Shown here one piece after another: positions 44,819 to 55,754 of a stretch of DNA of 64,000 bases (the stretch's first letter is position 1; the number at the start of each line of letters is the position of its first letter). The stretch is from NCBI GenBank assembly GCA_027605045.1, contig JAQFWX010000144.1, positions 22,432-86,431 on the forward strand. The letters are read 5' to 3'. Under the pieces are notes generated by a model, which ran no database searches, was not told the DNA's origin, and saw only the letters and a program-made list of their open reading frames with translations. A program made the translations under genes and the position numbers. Source of the stretch: Phallus indusiatus (Eukaryota; Basidiomycota; Agaricomycetes; Phallales; Phallaceae).

Positions 44819-47800
44819 TTACAACCCGGTTGGTCTTCTGTGCGATTTCGAAGTATCGTATGCCCGTATAAGTCTTGCTTGGTCTTGTTGCCCGGCCGTC
44901 TCGGTTTGACTGAAGGCGAACCCACGTGTTCGACGTAGTCTCTGAACTGCGCGAACTTTCTTGATAGCCTTTTGAAATCTATTGCGCGATTAAGATAAGC
45001 ATTCTATATAAGTTAAGAGATTCGACATACTGTTCTTGCCGTGGCCGATAATCTGGAATGTTGTATTTCTGTAGCTCCTGAGCGATATGATAAGGAGGGG
45101 ATAGTACGTTCTTCGATAGCTGGTACAAAAGTTCATCAGATATCGCCAAAAAAGTTTGTCAAAAACAATTTACTATTTCCACACGAAATCTCGGGCCAGA
45201 CACACTACCGGGAATAGTAGCAGCGTGAAGTAAAAGATGACATCTCCCCACAGTCTGGGAACAATACCCTCGTACTCTATGGACAAACCGGCTAGGGGCG
45301 CGATGAGAGCGTATAGAGGTAAAAAGACCATAGTGAAGGCGAAGGAACCGGGGATAGCTATAGAAAGAGGATGCTTGTAAAAGAAGTCGATCATGACGCA
45401 AAGCAAATCTCAGCTCACCTGCGACTGTGTACTTTGTCCATAGACTGGAAGGATGTTGTTAGGAACTTGATATTTGTTCACCGTAAACAAACTCACTCAG
45501 AAATCAACGCAGCTTTACCCAAAACAGTTAAAAGAACCGCTAAATATAGTGTCGTTCCCCAGAACCAGTGACCGGTATCGAGGCCGCTGGCCTGCTTCAG
45601 ATCGCCCCAAAACAAGATAATGGAAAAACCGAACAGAATCTGAGATTCGATTAACAAAAAAATGCTGTTTCACAGATGAGAATCAACATACTAAGCTGTG
45701 ATATAAGGCGTTGATGATCCAGAGCCAGAAGGACGTGCGGGAGAAGAAAGCGTTAGATTGACCCAAGGTATATAATTGCGGGTATCGGTCTAGTATACGG
45801 GCAGAAACAAACTGATCGAAAATGCCAATGACTAAAGGAGGTAATACGGTGAACAACACATTGTAGAAGGATAACGTCCATGATTCGAAAGCGATTTGGC
45901 CAGAAAAATTGTTAAAGAATGAGAACTACAGGGCGGCGATAAGCGCTCGTTTTGCGTGCGGGTTAACTTTTCGAAAAACGTACCCAAAACTGTGTCATAT
46001 ACAGCACAATATTTTTGTAGAAAGAATCTAGATGCGATTAGAAACAAGGAGATATCGTTATATCAAGTGGTCCTTACAGAGAATTAGTTTGCATAGCCGT
46101 CTGTAACTCCAGGCGCCGTGGACCAGCAGCAGCTTCTTCAAGAACCGAAACTGCGATATAGCTACATCAGCAGATCGAGCAGCTTGCAAACCCTACAAAA
46201 AATCAAAATCTGAAAGAAAATGAGTAGCTCAAACCGTACTTCGACACCCGAAATTCCTACGCCCACGTGTGCAGCCTGAATCATAGCCACGTCATTTGCG
46301 CCGTCTCCAATAGCTAAAAGAATCGATTTCAGGTTCTTCTTGACCAGCTTTACGACAAGAGCTTTCTGCAGTGGCGAGACTCGACCTGTCATAGATGAAT
46401 AATTAGACCAGAAACGGAAGACGCATGGGACTGGACTCAGATGCGTACAGCAAATGACAGCTTTGCATAAGATTGCCAGCTCAAGGAAAGACTTAGACAA
46501 TTCCTTTTCCAATGCAAAAGTCAGACTCTTTCCATCTGGCGTGCTCTATAAGAGAATGCAGAGTATGATATGTAAGCTACACGCACCGATGATCAAAGCC
46601 AAGTCTTCTAGTTCACCAGACTTGCGTTGGCTTTTGATAGCGTTGAGACGTTTGGTGATGAACTCTTTCGTCCCATGAGCATTCTCTTCGTTGACAATGA
46701 CCTTCGAAATACATTAACAAAGCATTTATGGCTCAGGCTTGTCGCAGTCGCTTACCAAGTTCATGCTTTCCGAGATCAAACGGCAGGATAATCCAATGTT
46801 TATCGCCGTTTCTTGTCTGTCACCAGTCAATACCCATATCTAAACAGCGTTATTAGAAAGAGGAATATCTTGCAAAGATAGATACGTACCTTAATTCCAG
46901 CCATTTGTAGCGTATGAATGGCATCCGGAACGCCCTCTTGAAGCTTATCCTCAATGGCCGTCGCACCCAATAAAAACATGTCACGCTCAATAATCTCGGC
47001 GGCCTTATCTAAGGCTTCTCCACGTCCGTTAATGGTCTGGGCAGCCTGGTCGTAAATCTTGGACCATGTCGCGTATTCACTGGCCGGTATTTCTCTCGAG
47101 GCTATACATAAGGTTCGAAGACCTTCGGTAGCGTAGTCTTCCAGGTGTTGAACTGTGCTTTCGACGAACGGTTGATTTTCTCCAAGTCGTTCCAGAATAA
47201 CAGTATCTGCTCCTTTACAAAATAACCGAATTTTTCCGTCAGGGCATCTAACGACCGTGGACATGCGCTTCCTCGTTGAGTTGAATTCGCACACGTTCAG
47301 AATCTCGAACTCTTGGGTTTCACCCAGAATACTAACGAAGACCGACTTTGGTTTACGGGTCTAGTATAGAAATAGAAAGAACACATTGGTGGAGAAAAAA
47401 CGAAGATTTTGTTAGACTTACATGAAACTGATAGCCTAACATTTCTGCCCCTGCCACCAACGCCGCTTCATCGGGACTACTTGCTTGATAAACCATCTTG
47501 CCTTCCTTGACTTCCGGAATAACAGTATGACATACAGCTAAAAGCGTCATGTATTCTCGGGCCACCGCACTTGTATCTGAGAACGGATCCGCTAATAGAG
47601 CTCTAAGCTGCGCGAATGTCGAATAAGGTGTGCCTCCTGGGGTCTTAGCTGTATCACTACCTTCGGCTTTTGACTCGTCCAGCTTCTCGGAGTAAGATAC
47701 GCCAGCTACGCAAGCGATCCGAAATTCCATCTCATTGCGAGTAAGAGTGCCAGTCTTCATGAATGGATGTCAATACCAACATCAAGACGAATCTAAGTCT

Positions 47801-49869
47801 GAGACTGACCTTGTCGCTAAAGATGTATTCTATCTGACCGAGTTCCTCAACCAAACTTGACGTCCGACATAAAGCAGGCGTGTCCGTCTTTTCGTAATAC
47901 ATGTCCAAATCCGAATTGATTAGATGAGCTTGTTGATACTTTACGACCTCCATCGTCACGACGAGGGAGATAGGAATAAGATTGTTGTATAGAATGATGA
48001 ATGTTAAGATATCTATTAAGTAAAAGTCATTAGCTGTGGAAGGCAAGTGATATAGAACGAGAATAGCTGACCTTCGACGAATTGCGCGGCTCTAGACAGA
48101 GTAGATCCCGAACCAAAAAGGTACCATTGTTTGCTTTCGAAAAACCACTAGAGAACACGCATAAACGTCAAGAACCGACAAAAAGTTTAGTAATAAACAA
48201 TACTGACTGCGCGGATGACGCTACCGATCGAACTTCCAATGCTGAGTGCCAGAAGTATACCAAATAAAAACACGATATGCAAGTTGACCTGACGCACTAC
48301 AGCCGTGCGCTTGATGGGCGTGGCGGTGGCATTTCTGTCGTTGTGCGTCAAGTATGCGTCAGTTCTATGATAGTAATACTTACCTTAGCAGTTTCGTTTC
48401 ATGACCAGTATAGATAACCAGTCCATAGCACCAAGGTGTATTTCGTAGTTGTGCACCTCGCAATAGTACTTGGTCAGGACCCATGGGCACCTTAAGGTAA
48501 TGTTAGATACTCTTAGCAAATTAGAATCGTATTGAAATTCTTACCGTCTTAGGAGCAGCGTTAGGTAGCCTTAGCTCCATAGTGCCCTCAAAAGTATATA
48601 AAGAGTTATTGGGTTGCTCACACCGCAGCGTTCCGGCCAGCCGTTGAACAAGTGCGGCAGATGTGAATGGTGCTGTTTGAGGAGAGGCTTGTTTGATCTT
48701 AAGATTCGTTTCACTTGTCCATCGTAAGTATTGCAGAAATAAAACAGACAAATTTGTGATTCTTACCCATCTAGGTTACTCGTCTCAATATAACACAGCC
48801 CCTCTGGTTCAGAACTTGAGAGTAATAAAAGGTCGGCAGGAATAAACTCGTCAGATTCAACGCGAACGATATCGCCAACTCGAATATCTCGCCATGGAAT
48901 GTTTATGAAAGTACCAGTACCCGTCCGGCTCAAGACCTTATTAAACCAGAGTTTAGTGCTAAAGCATTGGCGTCCCGAACTTGCTTACCTTTGCTTGACG
49001 AGAGTTGAGGTCTTTGTCGGACTGATGTCTCTTCGTGTCTTCTTGCAACTCTTTATAGGCCGATGCTAACAAGACGAGTCCTAATGGTAGTATAGTGGTA
49101 TACTGGTTCGTAGGCGAGACCCCCGGAATTTGCTGGATACAGGCTGTGAAAAGGAAGAAAACGTTGGCGTAGTTGGAGAATTGCTCTATAGAATGATCAT
49201 AAGAACGAGAGTGACACAAAACGTCCTAGAGATGACGACAAACTGACCTTTCAAAAACTTGGGTAGGAATGTCGCGACATTATATTTACTGGTAGAGACG
49301 TAGTTCGAACAGTAACCTTCTGCAAGATTCGTTTCCTCTTCGTTGATTGCGATGACACGATTGCCTAGTCTTTCGACCTCTTTTTGCCAGAACCATCTGA
49401 ACTTGCGTCTTCTTTTAGGTTTCGTCGAAGTTCGTTTCTGAACACCTGGAAAAGAATCGCTTCCTTCAAAAGAAGGCATTTCGCCGGCGTCGTCATCAAT
49501 CATCCAATCTTTAGCCATAGGCGAAGCGTTAGAAGCTAGGGGAAGCCCGCTTTCTCTGCTTTCCATTGCTTTAGCGAATGTTGTTGTACTAGCGAAGGCA
49601 GAATCGGGACCGATAAATTGGGAGCTGGCATCTGCTGGTATGGAGTATGAATTGTAGGCGGGATTGTTCGACATGGTGTTTAGATGCGAAGACTGATACC
49701 GAGACACATGAGGTGCATCTGCATCGTCATCGTCATCAAAGAAGGGGTCCAAGACGGTTGCTGAGTGAGGCACTGTCGGGGTCTGTGAAGTGGAAGAAGT
49801 TGGAGGATATGTTGGTCTATAGGCAGGATTGGCGGAAGATACGAGACGGGCGAAACTATCGTCCGCCAT
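44819..49869 (-). CDS. DRS2: P4-type ATPase, aminophospholipid flippase (Drs2-like)
   Basis: Flips phospholipids to the cytosolic leaflet of Golgi/endosome membranes, normally with a Cdc50 partner. A disordered 200-residue N-terminus ([20 protein letters not shown]) leads to [20 protein letters not shown], the P4-specific PISL motif ([18 protein letters not shown]), [10 protein letters not shown] with the phosphorylated Asp, [27 protein letters not shown], and [20 protein letters not shown]. The intron at about 47762-47810 falls between DK and TGTLT. Membrane helices and a Drs2-type tail follow ([35 protein letters not shown], ending [10 protein letters not shown] at 44819). About 17-20 exons are present. 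Near 45097 the reading RDFVWKYYRRTYYP changes frame before [12 protein letters not shown]: either one base is missing or an unusual donor (TTC|GTGTGG) skips WKYYRRTYYP. Confidence 0.92.
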
Positions 49870-50259
49870 AATGTACTTTTGGAGAAATTAGGTGAAGTTG
49901 GATGTCGGTAAGTAACGATGTTGTAGAGGAAGGGGCTGTTGTGCTTAGTCAGCGGAAAGTCTCCCGGCACACCAAAGCCGCTGCGGTACCTTTTTGGGTA
50001 CCTTGGAGATTGTCAATGAGCGTGCCATTGTTTCCAATTTCAAGAGTTTTTGTTGAAGAAAGTAAATGGTGAGATGCTAATAAGCAACTCAAACTGTTTT
50101 GTGACAATTATATACTACAGGCAGGTTAGTTGATATATTCGGGTCTGGCCTTCTTGCCCGACGTCGTGCTTTTTGCCACGTGAAATTGACTAAACGACGT
50201 CAACTTTTCCTCCGCCACAGAGTCCTAAATTCCTCTCCAATCGCCTCCAGGTAAAAAAG
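49870..50259. promoter_or_regulatory. Divergent promoter region, P4-ATPase (-) and F-box gene (+)
   Basis: 390 bases between two divergent start codons with no gene of its own. No individual element can be assigned with confidence. Confidence 0.5.
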
Positions 50260-51889
50260 ATGATCGAACGAAGGCCCATCCCGATTACATGTCCAAAAGA
50301 CTTGTCAATCTTATCCACAGATTATTTTCCTTCTAAAGAGGAAACGCCGGGAATCCTAACGACATACAACCATCAAATTGAGATCCTCCGGGAACTCGAA
50401 TCAGAAATCATGAGCCTGGCTACCAGAATCAAGGACCTGCAAAAGACTCGTGATCTCGTTCTTAAACTGGTCAATGGCAACGCCTCGCTTATAGCTCCAA
50501 TCAGGAAACTTTCTGATAAACTGCTCACACGAATATTTCAATATTTGCCCGTTTACCCATCTTTCGTCGTTACCTCGGTTTGCAAACGATGGAGAGCCGC
50601 CGCTATTGCTACGCCGTCCTTGTGGACCGATATTCGACACGGCCAAACATTTCTCCTCGATTTTCCAAAATTATACCGGTCTTTCTATACGCGACTTGAC
50701 AACACGTTTGACGAACCTCTCGATCTCACCATCGACACTCGCCACAATGAAAACGCCTCCCAATTTCATTTTCAACCACACCGCCTACTTTCCATCTCTC
50801 AAATGGCTCGAAATCAATTACACAGATGTCGTAGTCTTGCCTTGCACGGGTTTCATGGTGCCAAATACCTCCTATTGTCGCACATGCGTCCGCCACCCTT
50901 GAGAAAGCTTCGCTATCTCTTCATTGATTTTCAATCGGGCACTCTGGAGAGTTCCACCGTTTTTACGCTAGAACTTCCATGGCTCGATGAACTCAAACTG
51001 GTCAATCCGGGAAACCTTCTGCAGCATATTAGAGTACCCGCTGGTCTTCGCAGACTTCGCTCCTTGACGCTTCATCAGTGCGAGCCTCAAGACCTGGAAA
51101 TTCTCCCACAATGTCCAAACATCGTACAACTGACTATTCTTTTCTCATTCACGGGAACTCAACAACACCTCATCCTCCCATCCCACATATCCCTCCCTAG
51201 ACTGACAGAGATTTCGATCAGTCAAGGTATATACCAGGGCGTTTATCTCGAAACAAAAAACGATGCTATTGTATCCGACTTTCTGAGTCGCATTGTATCA
51301 CCCAGCCTTACCAAATTGACCACCGCCTTAACGCGGGCTTGTACCCAACGTGCCCTTCCTGATTTTCCCAGTCACCCGGAACGACTTCAAGTCCTGCGCA
51401 TAGAGTACCTTAGCGAGTGCTATTACGGAGGGTGATTTTTCAGAAAGCGAAGCGTATTATCGTTCCATTTGGGCTGTATTTCCGAACATACACACCCTCA
51501 TACTTTCTACACCCTTTTTCTGCACTGTGTTTCCAGGATTCGTTTGGAGTCTACTTCCTCAGAAAAATCAACTCGTTACTGAATGGCCCTGCCCCAAACT
51601 AAGAACGCTCACCTTAGCAGGCTTAATAGTCCACTCGGAAATTACTCAGATATTTTATCTCAGGACCGATTCCGTTCTTCAACAGCCTTTGAGCGCGTAC
51701 TTTCACTTTTGTTACGCAAAAAGAAGTGTCGTTGACGCGCTCAAAGTCGTTGCGGAAGATTTGGATATGATAATGCGCGGGTTGAATAGGTTTCATATCT
51801 TGCCGAATTTCAGCGACTTTGAAAAATGCATCACATATCCCTTTCACCTAATCGATATGAATTCCGACGAGGCAAAGTCAAATGAATAA
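50260..51889 (+). pseudogene. F-box protein, Agaricomycete coiled-coil type, with a frameshift
   Basis: The first frame (50260-51435) has a coiled coil (IEILRELESEIMSLATRIKD) directly before an F-box (LSDKLLTRIFQYLPVYPSFV ... VCKRWRAAAIATPSLWTDI, residues about 87-130), then LRR-like strands (LRRLRSLTLHQCEPQDLEIL), the arrangement of the large Agaricomycete F-box families that recruit targets to SCF ubiquitin ligases. At about 51430 the frame ends as ECYYGG, but the +1 frame continues without pause as EGDFSESEAYYRSIWAVF and runs to 51889 (FHLIDMNSDEAKSNE). One extra base in a GGAGGG run explains this; no intron fits. Together about 543 residues, normal for the family. It is either a recent pseudogene or a sequence error. 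Confidence 0.8.
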
Positions 51890-51980
51890 GTACACATGTA
51901 CAGTATTCGAATAACCCATTATATACAAGTATACCCACATGCTACCAAAGAACAAACAAGTCTCGCTCTGGCAGTAAAAT

Positions 51981-54485
51981 TCACCGCCCATACTTTTTGA
52001 TCTCAAGATATCTCAAAGGTGGGTATATAACCGCTGCAAAAACAGCTGCGAATTCGAAACCCATATCTCCACCAAAAGGACCTAATTTTCGGGCAATAGG
52101 TCCAATGTACCATACCTGAGCCATTGAGACTACTGCGCCGGCAATTGCGCACAAACTTGCAAAGCTGTTTTCGAAAGTTAGGGGAAAGAAGATCATTTTT
52201 ATGAAAACTGTTCACGTACACTGCTGCTGCGCCGACAGGTAACCTGTTCAAAATAAACTTTTAGTATCGTATCCGATGGGTGACAAATAAATACGCACTC
52301 CTGAGGAGAATCATAGACTTTTAAATCGTACCCACCAAGTATACCACCTCTCCTTCGAAATATGAAATGCTCTTCAGCGACAATAACAACCCAGAAGGCC
52401 ACCCAATAACCCAACTATACAGCAGATAGGTTAGAAGGTCACATACGTGCCATAGCCAAACAAAAGGGAAGGACGTCTCATACAATAGCAAGAAAGTTGT
52501 TCAGAATGGTACTGAAATGTTGGCGACCCGCTACACCGGCAACGGTGTAAATTATGAATGCCAAAATTGTAAAGAAGGCTCTTGGGACGCGTCTGAATGG
52601 GGGTATCAATGTTTGCATCGAAAGACCAGCAGAGTCTAAAAAGAGTGAGATCTGATTGAATATGAGGTCGAAATTACTTTATAATTCAACATACATGTAT
52701 TGGGAACTAAAACACATTAATTGAACCGGTCGATCATCAGAAAAGCTAGGGAGAGCGTAACGAATGAAGGGGTAAAGACGTACTATTATTGGCTATTACA
52801 GAAAGAGCCAATATAACGAGCAGAAAGTCGCCGCCTTTTCCCCACGGTTCAAAAACTGGAGGATGAAGTAAGGAAAAACACAATTGCACTGAGTTTTTTT
52901 CGACAAAAACGTACCAGCTTTCAAAACACCAGCAGCATCATCAGATGTATAAACGGTAAGGAAATCAGGAACAGTCATGAGCGCCGCCCCGAGTAGAACA
53001 ATGAACATGATGGGCGTGAAAAGGCCGAAAAAGGTCAATATGAAAACTTTAGCTGGAGGAGTGTTCACAGGGAGACGACAATTGAAATCCGCGGCACTGA
53101 AAGTGAAAATCTTAGTCCAACAAAAAAATCACTCTTGAGTTGAATCAAGCGGATTTACACAGGAGCCCATCCTGCACAGGATGAGAATATTATGCCTCCG
53201 AAGCTTAGGATATCGGCTGCGCGGAGATGACCTGCGGGATCTTCAAGAGCGTTTTGTAAACCAGGTTGATAACCTGTTGATGCGTATTACAGATCACGAG
53301 AAAGCTATTGTTGAGTTCCTTTTTCAACGTACCCGCATGTCCGCCTAGAGCATAGACCATTATGAAGATAGCTGACATGACGATCCACGCGAATCGCTCG
53401 TAATAGTGCAGGAACTAGTCATTGTTACTGTGATAAGGCCTTTCTTGTTGAGATATCGAAATTTTGAACGACTTACGTCATACCTGGAAAGAGATTGGAA
53501 TAAATGAACAAATCATTTAGAAAGAGGAGAGAGTAGCTTTACCCAATGAAGCAAATGAGCACTATATGTACAATAGGTCAAAGTTACCAAACGAACGTGC
53601 AATAAAGCGTGGGAGAGATATTACCTGAAATGACTCTTTGGGGGTGGGGAATTTAGTAGTCGCTCAAAATTTGATGCAGATAATTAAAACTTATATATAC
53701 CCAATCAAAATGACACCGACAACCAGAGGCATGTTATGGTTGACCTCATGGAAAACTTGACCGGCAAGTATGACAGCGATAACGGAAAAGCCAATCTTGA
53801 CGGAATCAAAAGCCAGTCATAAGGATTTGTGCGGTCATCTCAACTCACTTGTGTAAGCACGTTTAGGAATGAAATCAGGGTTCCGCCCCAGTATCCGTAT
53901 GAATAGCGGGTGATGACCATTGTTCGCATCCCGAAACGGGGGCCGAGTGTCGCAATGAAGGCTACAGTTATGCAACCGCTGTTTGAGAAGATCAACAAAG
54001 GCATTCGTAGAGAGAAGAAGATGCGTCCTGTGCGTACATGATTGCAAAACCTATGGTAGTCGCAACAGTGTGAGCAAACGTGAGCGTGAAAATAGGCTGT
54101 GCGAGCATTCCAATCGGGACGGTCGTCAGGACTATGTTTACTCTTTTTGACTGTCAGGCGAACATTTATTCCTGTCAAACAGAGGTGGAACTCACGAAAA
54201 CCATAACAACAACAGTCCTATGCTATGCTTGCTCTGTCTCTCTGACTCCGGCACACGTTCAATACCCCGAGCCTCAACTACAAACGAATGCGTAAGCCAA
54301 TTAATTGCCAGTCAGCGTAAGTAAAGTAACGAACCGCCAGCATCGAAAAGTTTTCCGAGACCGTATGCCGCAAATTTGGCCTTGATCTGGGCCTCATCCT
54401 CTGCTTGACTAGTATTGTCAGTTGAAATCTTCTCAACGTCATGGATAGGGCTTTTCTCCGTGAGATCTAGCGAGGGGTTGCTCAT
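51981..54485 (-). CDS. NCS1 purine-cytosine permease (Fcy2-like)
   Basis: Plasma-membrane proton symporter for purines and cytosine, from the nucleobase:cation symporter-1 family. It starts at 54485 with MSNPSLDLTEKSPIHDVEKI. The next exon gives VEARGIERVPESER, typical of the Fcy N-terminus. Membrane segments include NIVLTTVPIGMLAQPIF, the conserved FGMRTMVITRYSYGYWGG, GGIIFSSCAGWAP followed by ADFNCRLP, KVFILTFFGLFTPIMFIVLL, and SANTLSAGLSMQ near IPPFRRVPRAFFTILAFIIY. The C-terminus ends YPPLRYLEIKKYGR. More than ten exons with 45-60 base introns. The loop with AADFNCR matches the family's substrate region. No break was noticed, although I did not verify every splice. Confidence 0.88.
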
Positions 54486-55754
54486 GGCTTATAGGCTAGT
54501 ACGCTTCAGACCTGTCAGGATTGGCAAGTGGCAAGTGCAAGCAAAGTAACAGCGACGAAGTCACATAATTTATCGTCAATCCTTATCAGCAGACGACCTG
54601 AAAAAAAAAAGGTGCCACACGAGATAGCCTAATCGGAAGTGAACCCGCGGCCTATTCCGGAAGCGGGGTAATCCCGAAACTCACATGCCTTCATAGGCCT
54701 TCATCTCCATTATCTCATTTCTCTCTCCATGATGTGCCTTTTTTTATGAAGTCATGCCGATTTATTGTCTCTTTCTCAAATAATCTTTACAACAAAGTAC
54801 GTTCTCATACCGAGTTCAGAGTCTTATACAGAAAATGAAAAAAACCGCGACAATCTCGTTGACCCTGCGGCCGGTTCGATCATGATCGGCGATTCGGGTC
54901 TTGATAATAAAATACGTTCATTTTCCCAGCATTTCCCTGGCTTTCCGGAATTGAGCTGTATTTACTTGATCTGAAAAGCAAATGCCAATATGTAATATGA
55001 TTTCTTGGCTTCATTATTCAGTATAGTATATGGGGAAGAAATAAAGTATATATGGTTTATTGAGAAGCAAAAAGAAACAGTAATCGTGAAGTACTAACCA
55101 CATGTTCCCACAGGCAACATTAGTATTACTGGACTCCTAGCCATTGGCATTTCCACGCGTGGAATTTGCTAGCGTGTGCAAAGTCTATGAGCGTTATTTA
55201 ACCAAAACTGTTACGCGTTACGTGTACATAGCACTTTCCCATCGGACTTTGAAATTCAAGAAATGGACTAACCCACCGCAGCATCGCATTTGAAGGATAG
55301 GACACAACAACAGACCCTTTAAGATCAATTTCAACGAATCCGATGATTTCATTATTCTTCGAAAGCAATGAAAGGGCGACATGGCTGATTAATTTTCATG
55401 CTCTGGACAAAGGTTTCCTCATAAAGCTATGACTACCGAAGTATGTTTGATCCGAGTCATAGACAGTGTAACGACTCACAGGAATTATTTTTTCACTAGT
55501 TTTGAAGACAAGCCAGGCTAAGCCCTTAACAAAAAAAAGGGAACGACACGAATTAGCTTAGACTAAATCTTATTAGTCAGTCCATGGCTCGGACCTGGAA
55601 AGCTCCCGCGTCCGATGACGTATCGGGAAAGCATTATGAGACACTGTTGTTTGAAAATCGTTTACTAAGACGGTTATTATTCATGTTTCGACATTTATGC
55701 CGCTTGAGTTTTCGAAAAGGATTCCAAACTCTCACCTCTCTCCTTCGTTACTAA
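54486..55754. promoter_or_regulatory. Divergent intergenic region, NCS1 (-) and MFS (+)
   Basis: About 1.27 kb with no recognised gene; only a 69-codon frame at 54765-54974 without family resemblance. A 14-base palindrome TTCCACGCGTGGAA lies at 55151-55164 and could be a regulator site, but nothing supports a particular factor. Confidence 0.4.

Noticed and set aside
54600..54720. Possible tRNA gene near GGTGCCACACGAGATAGCCTAA
   Set aside because: No acceptor stem pairing or TTC-type loop at the required spacing could be found.
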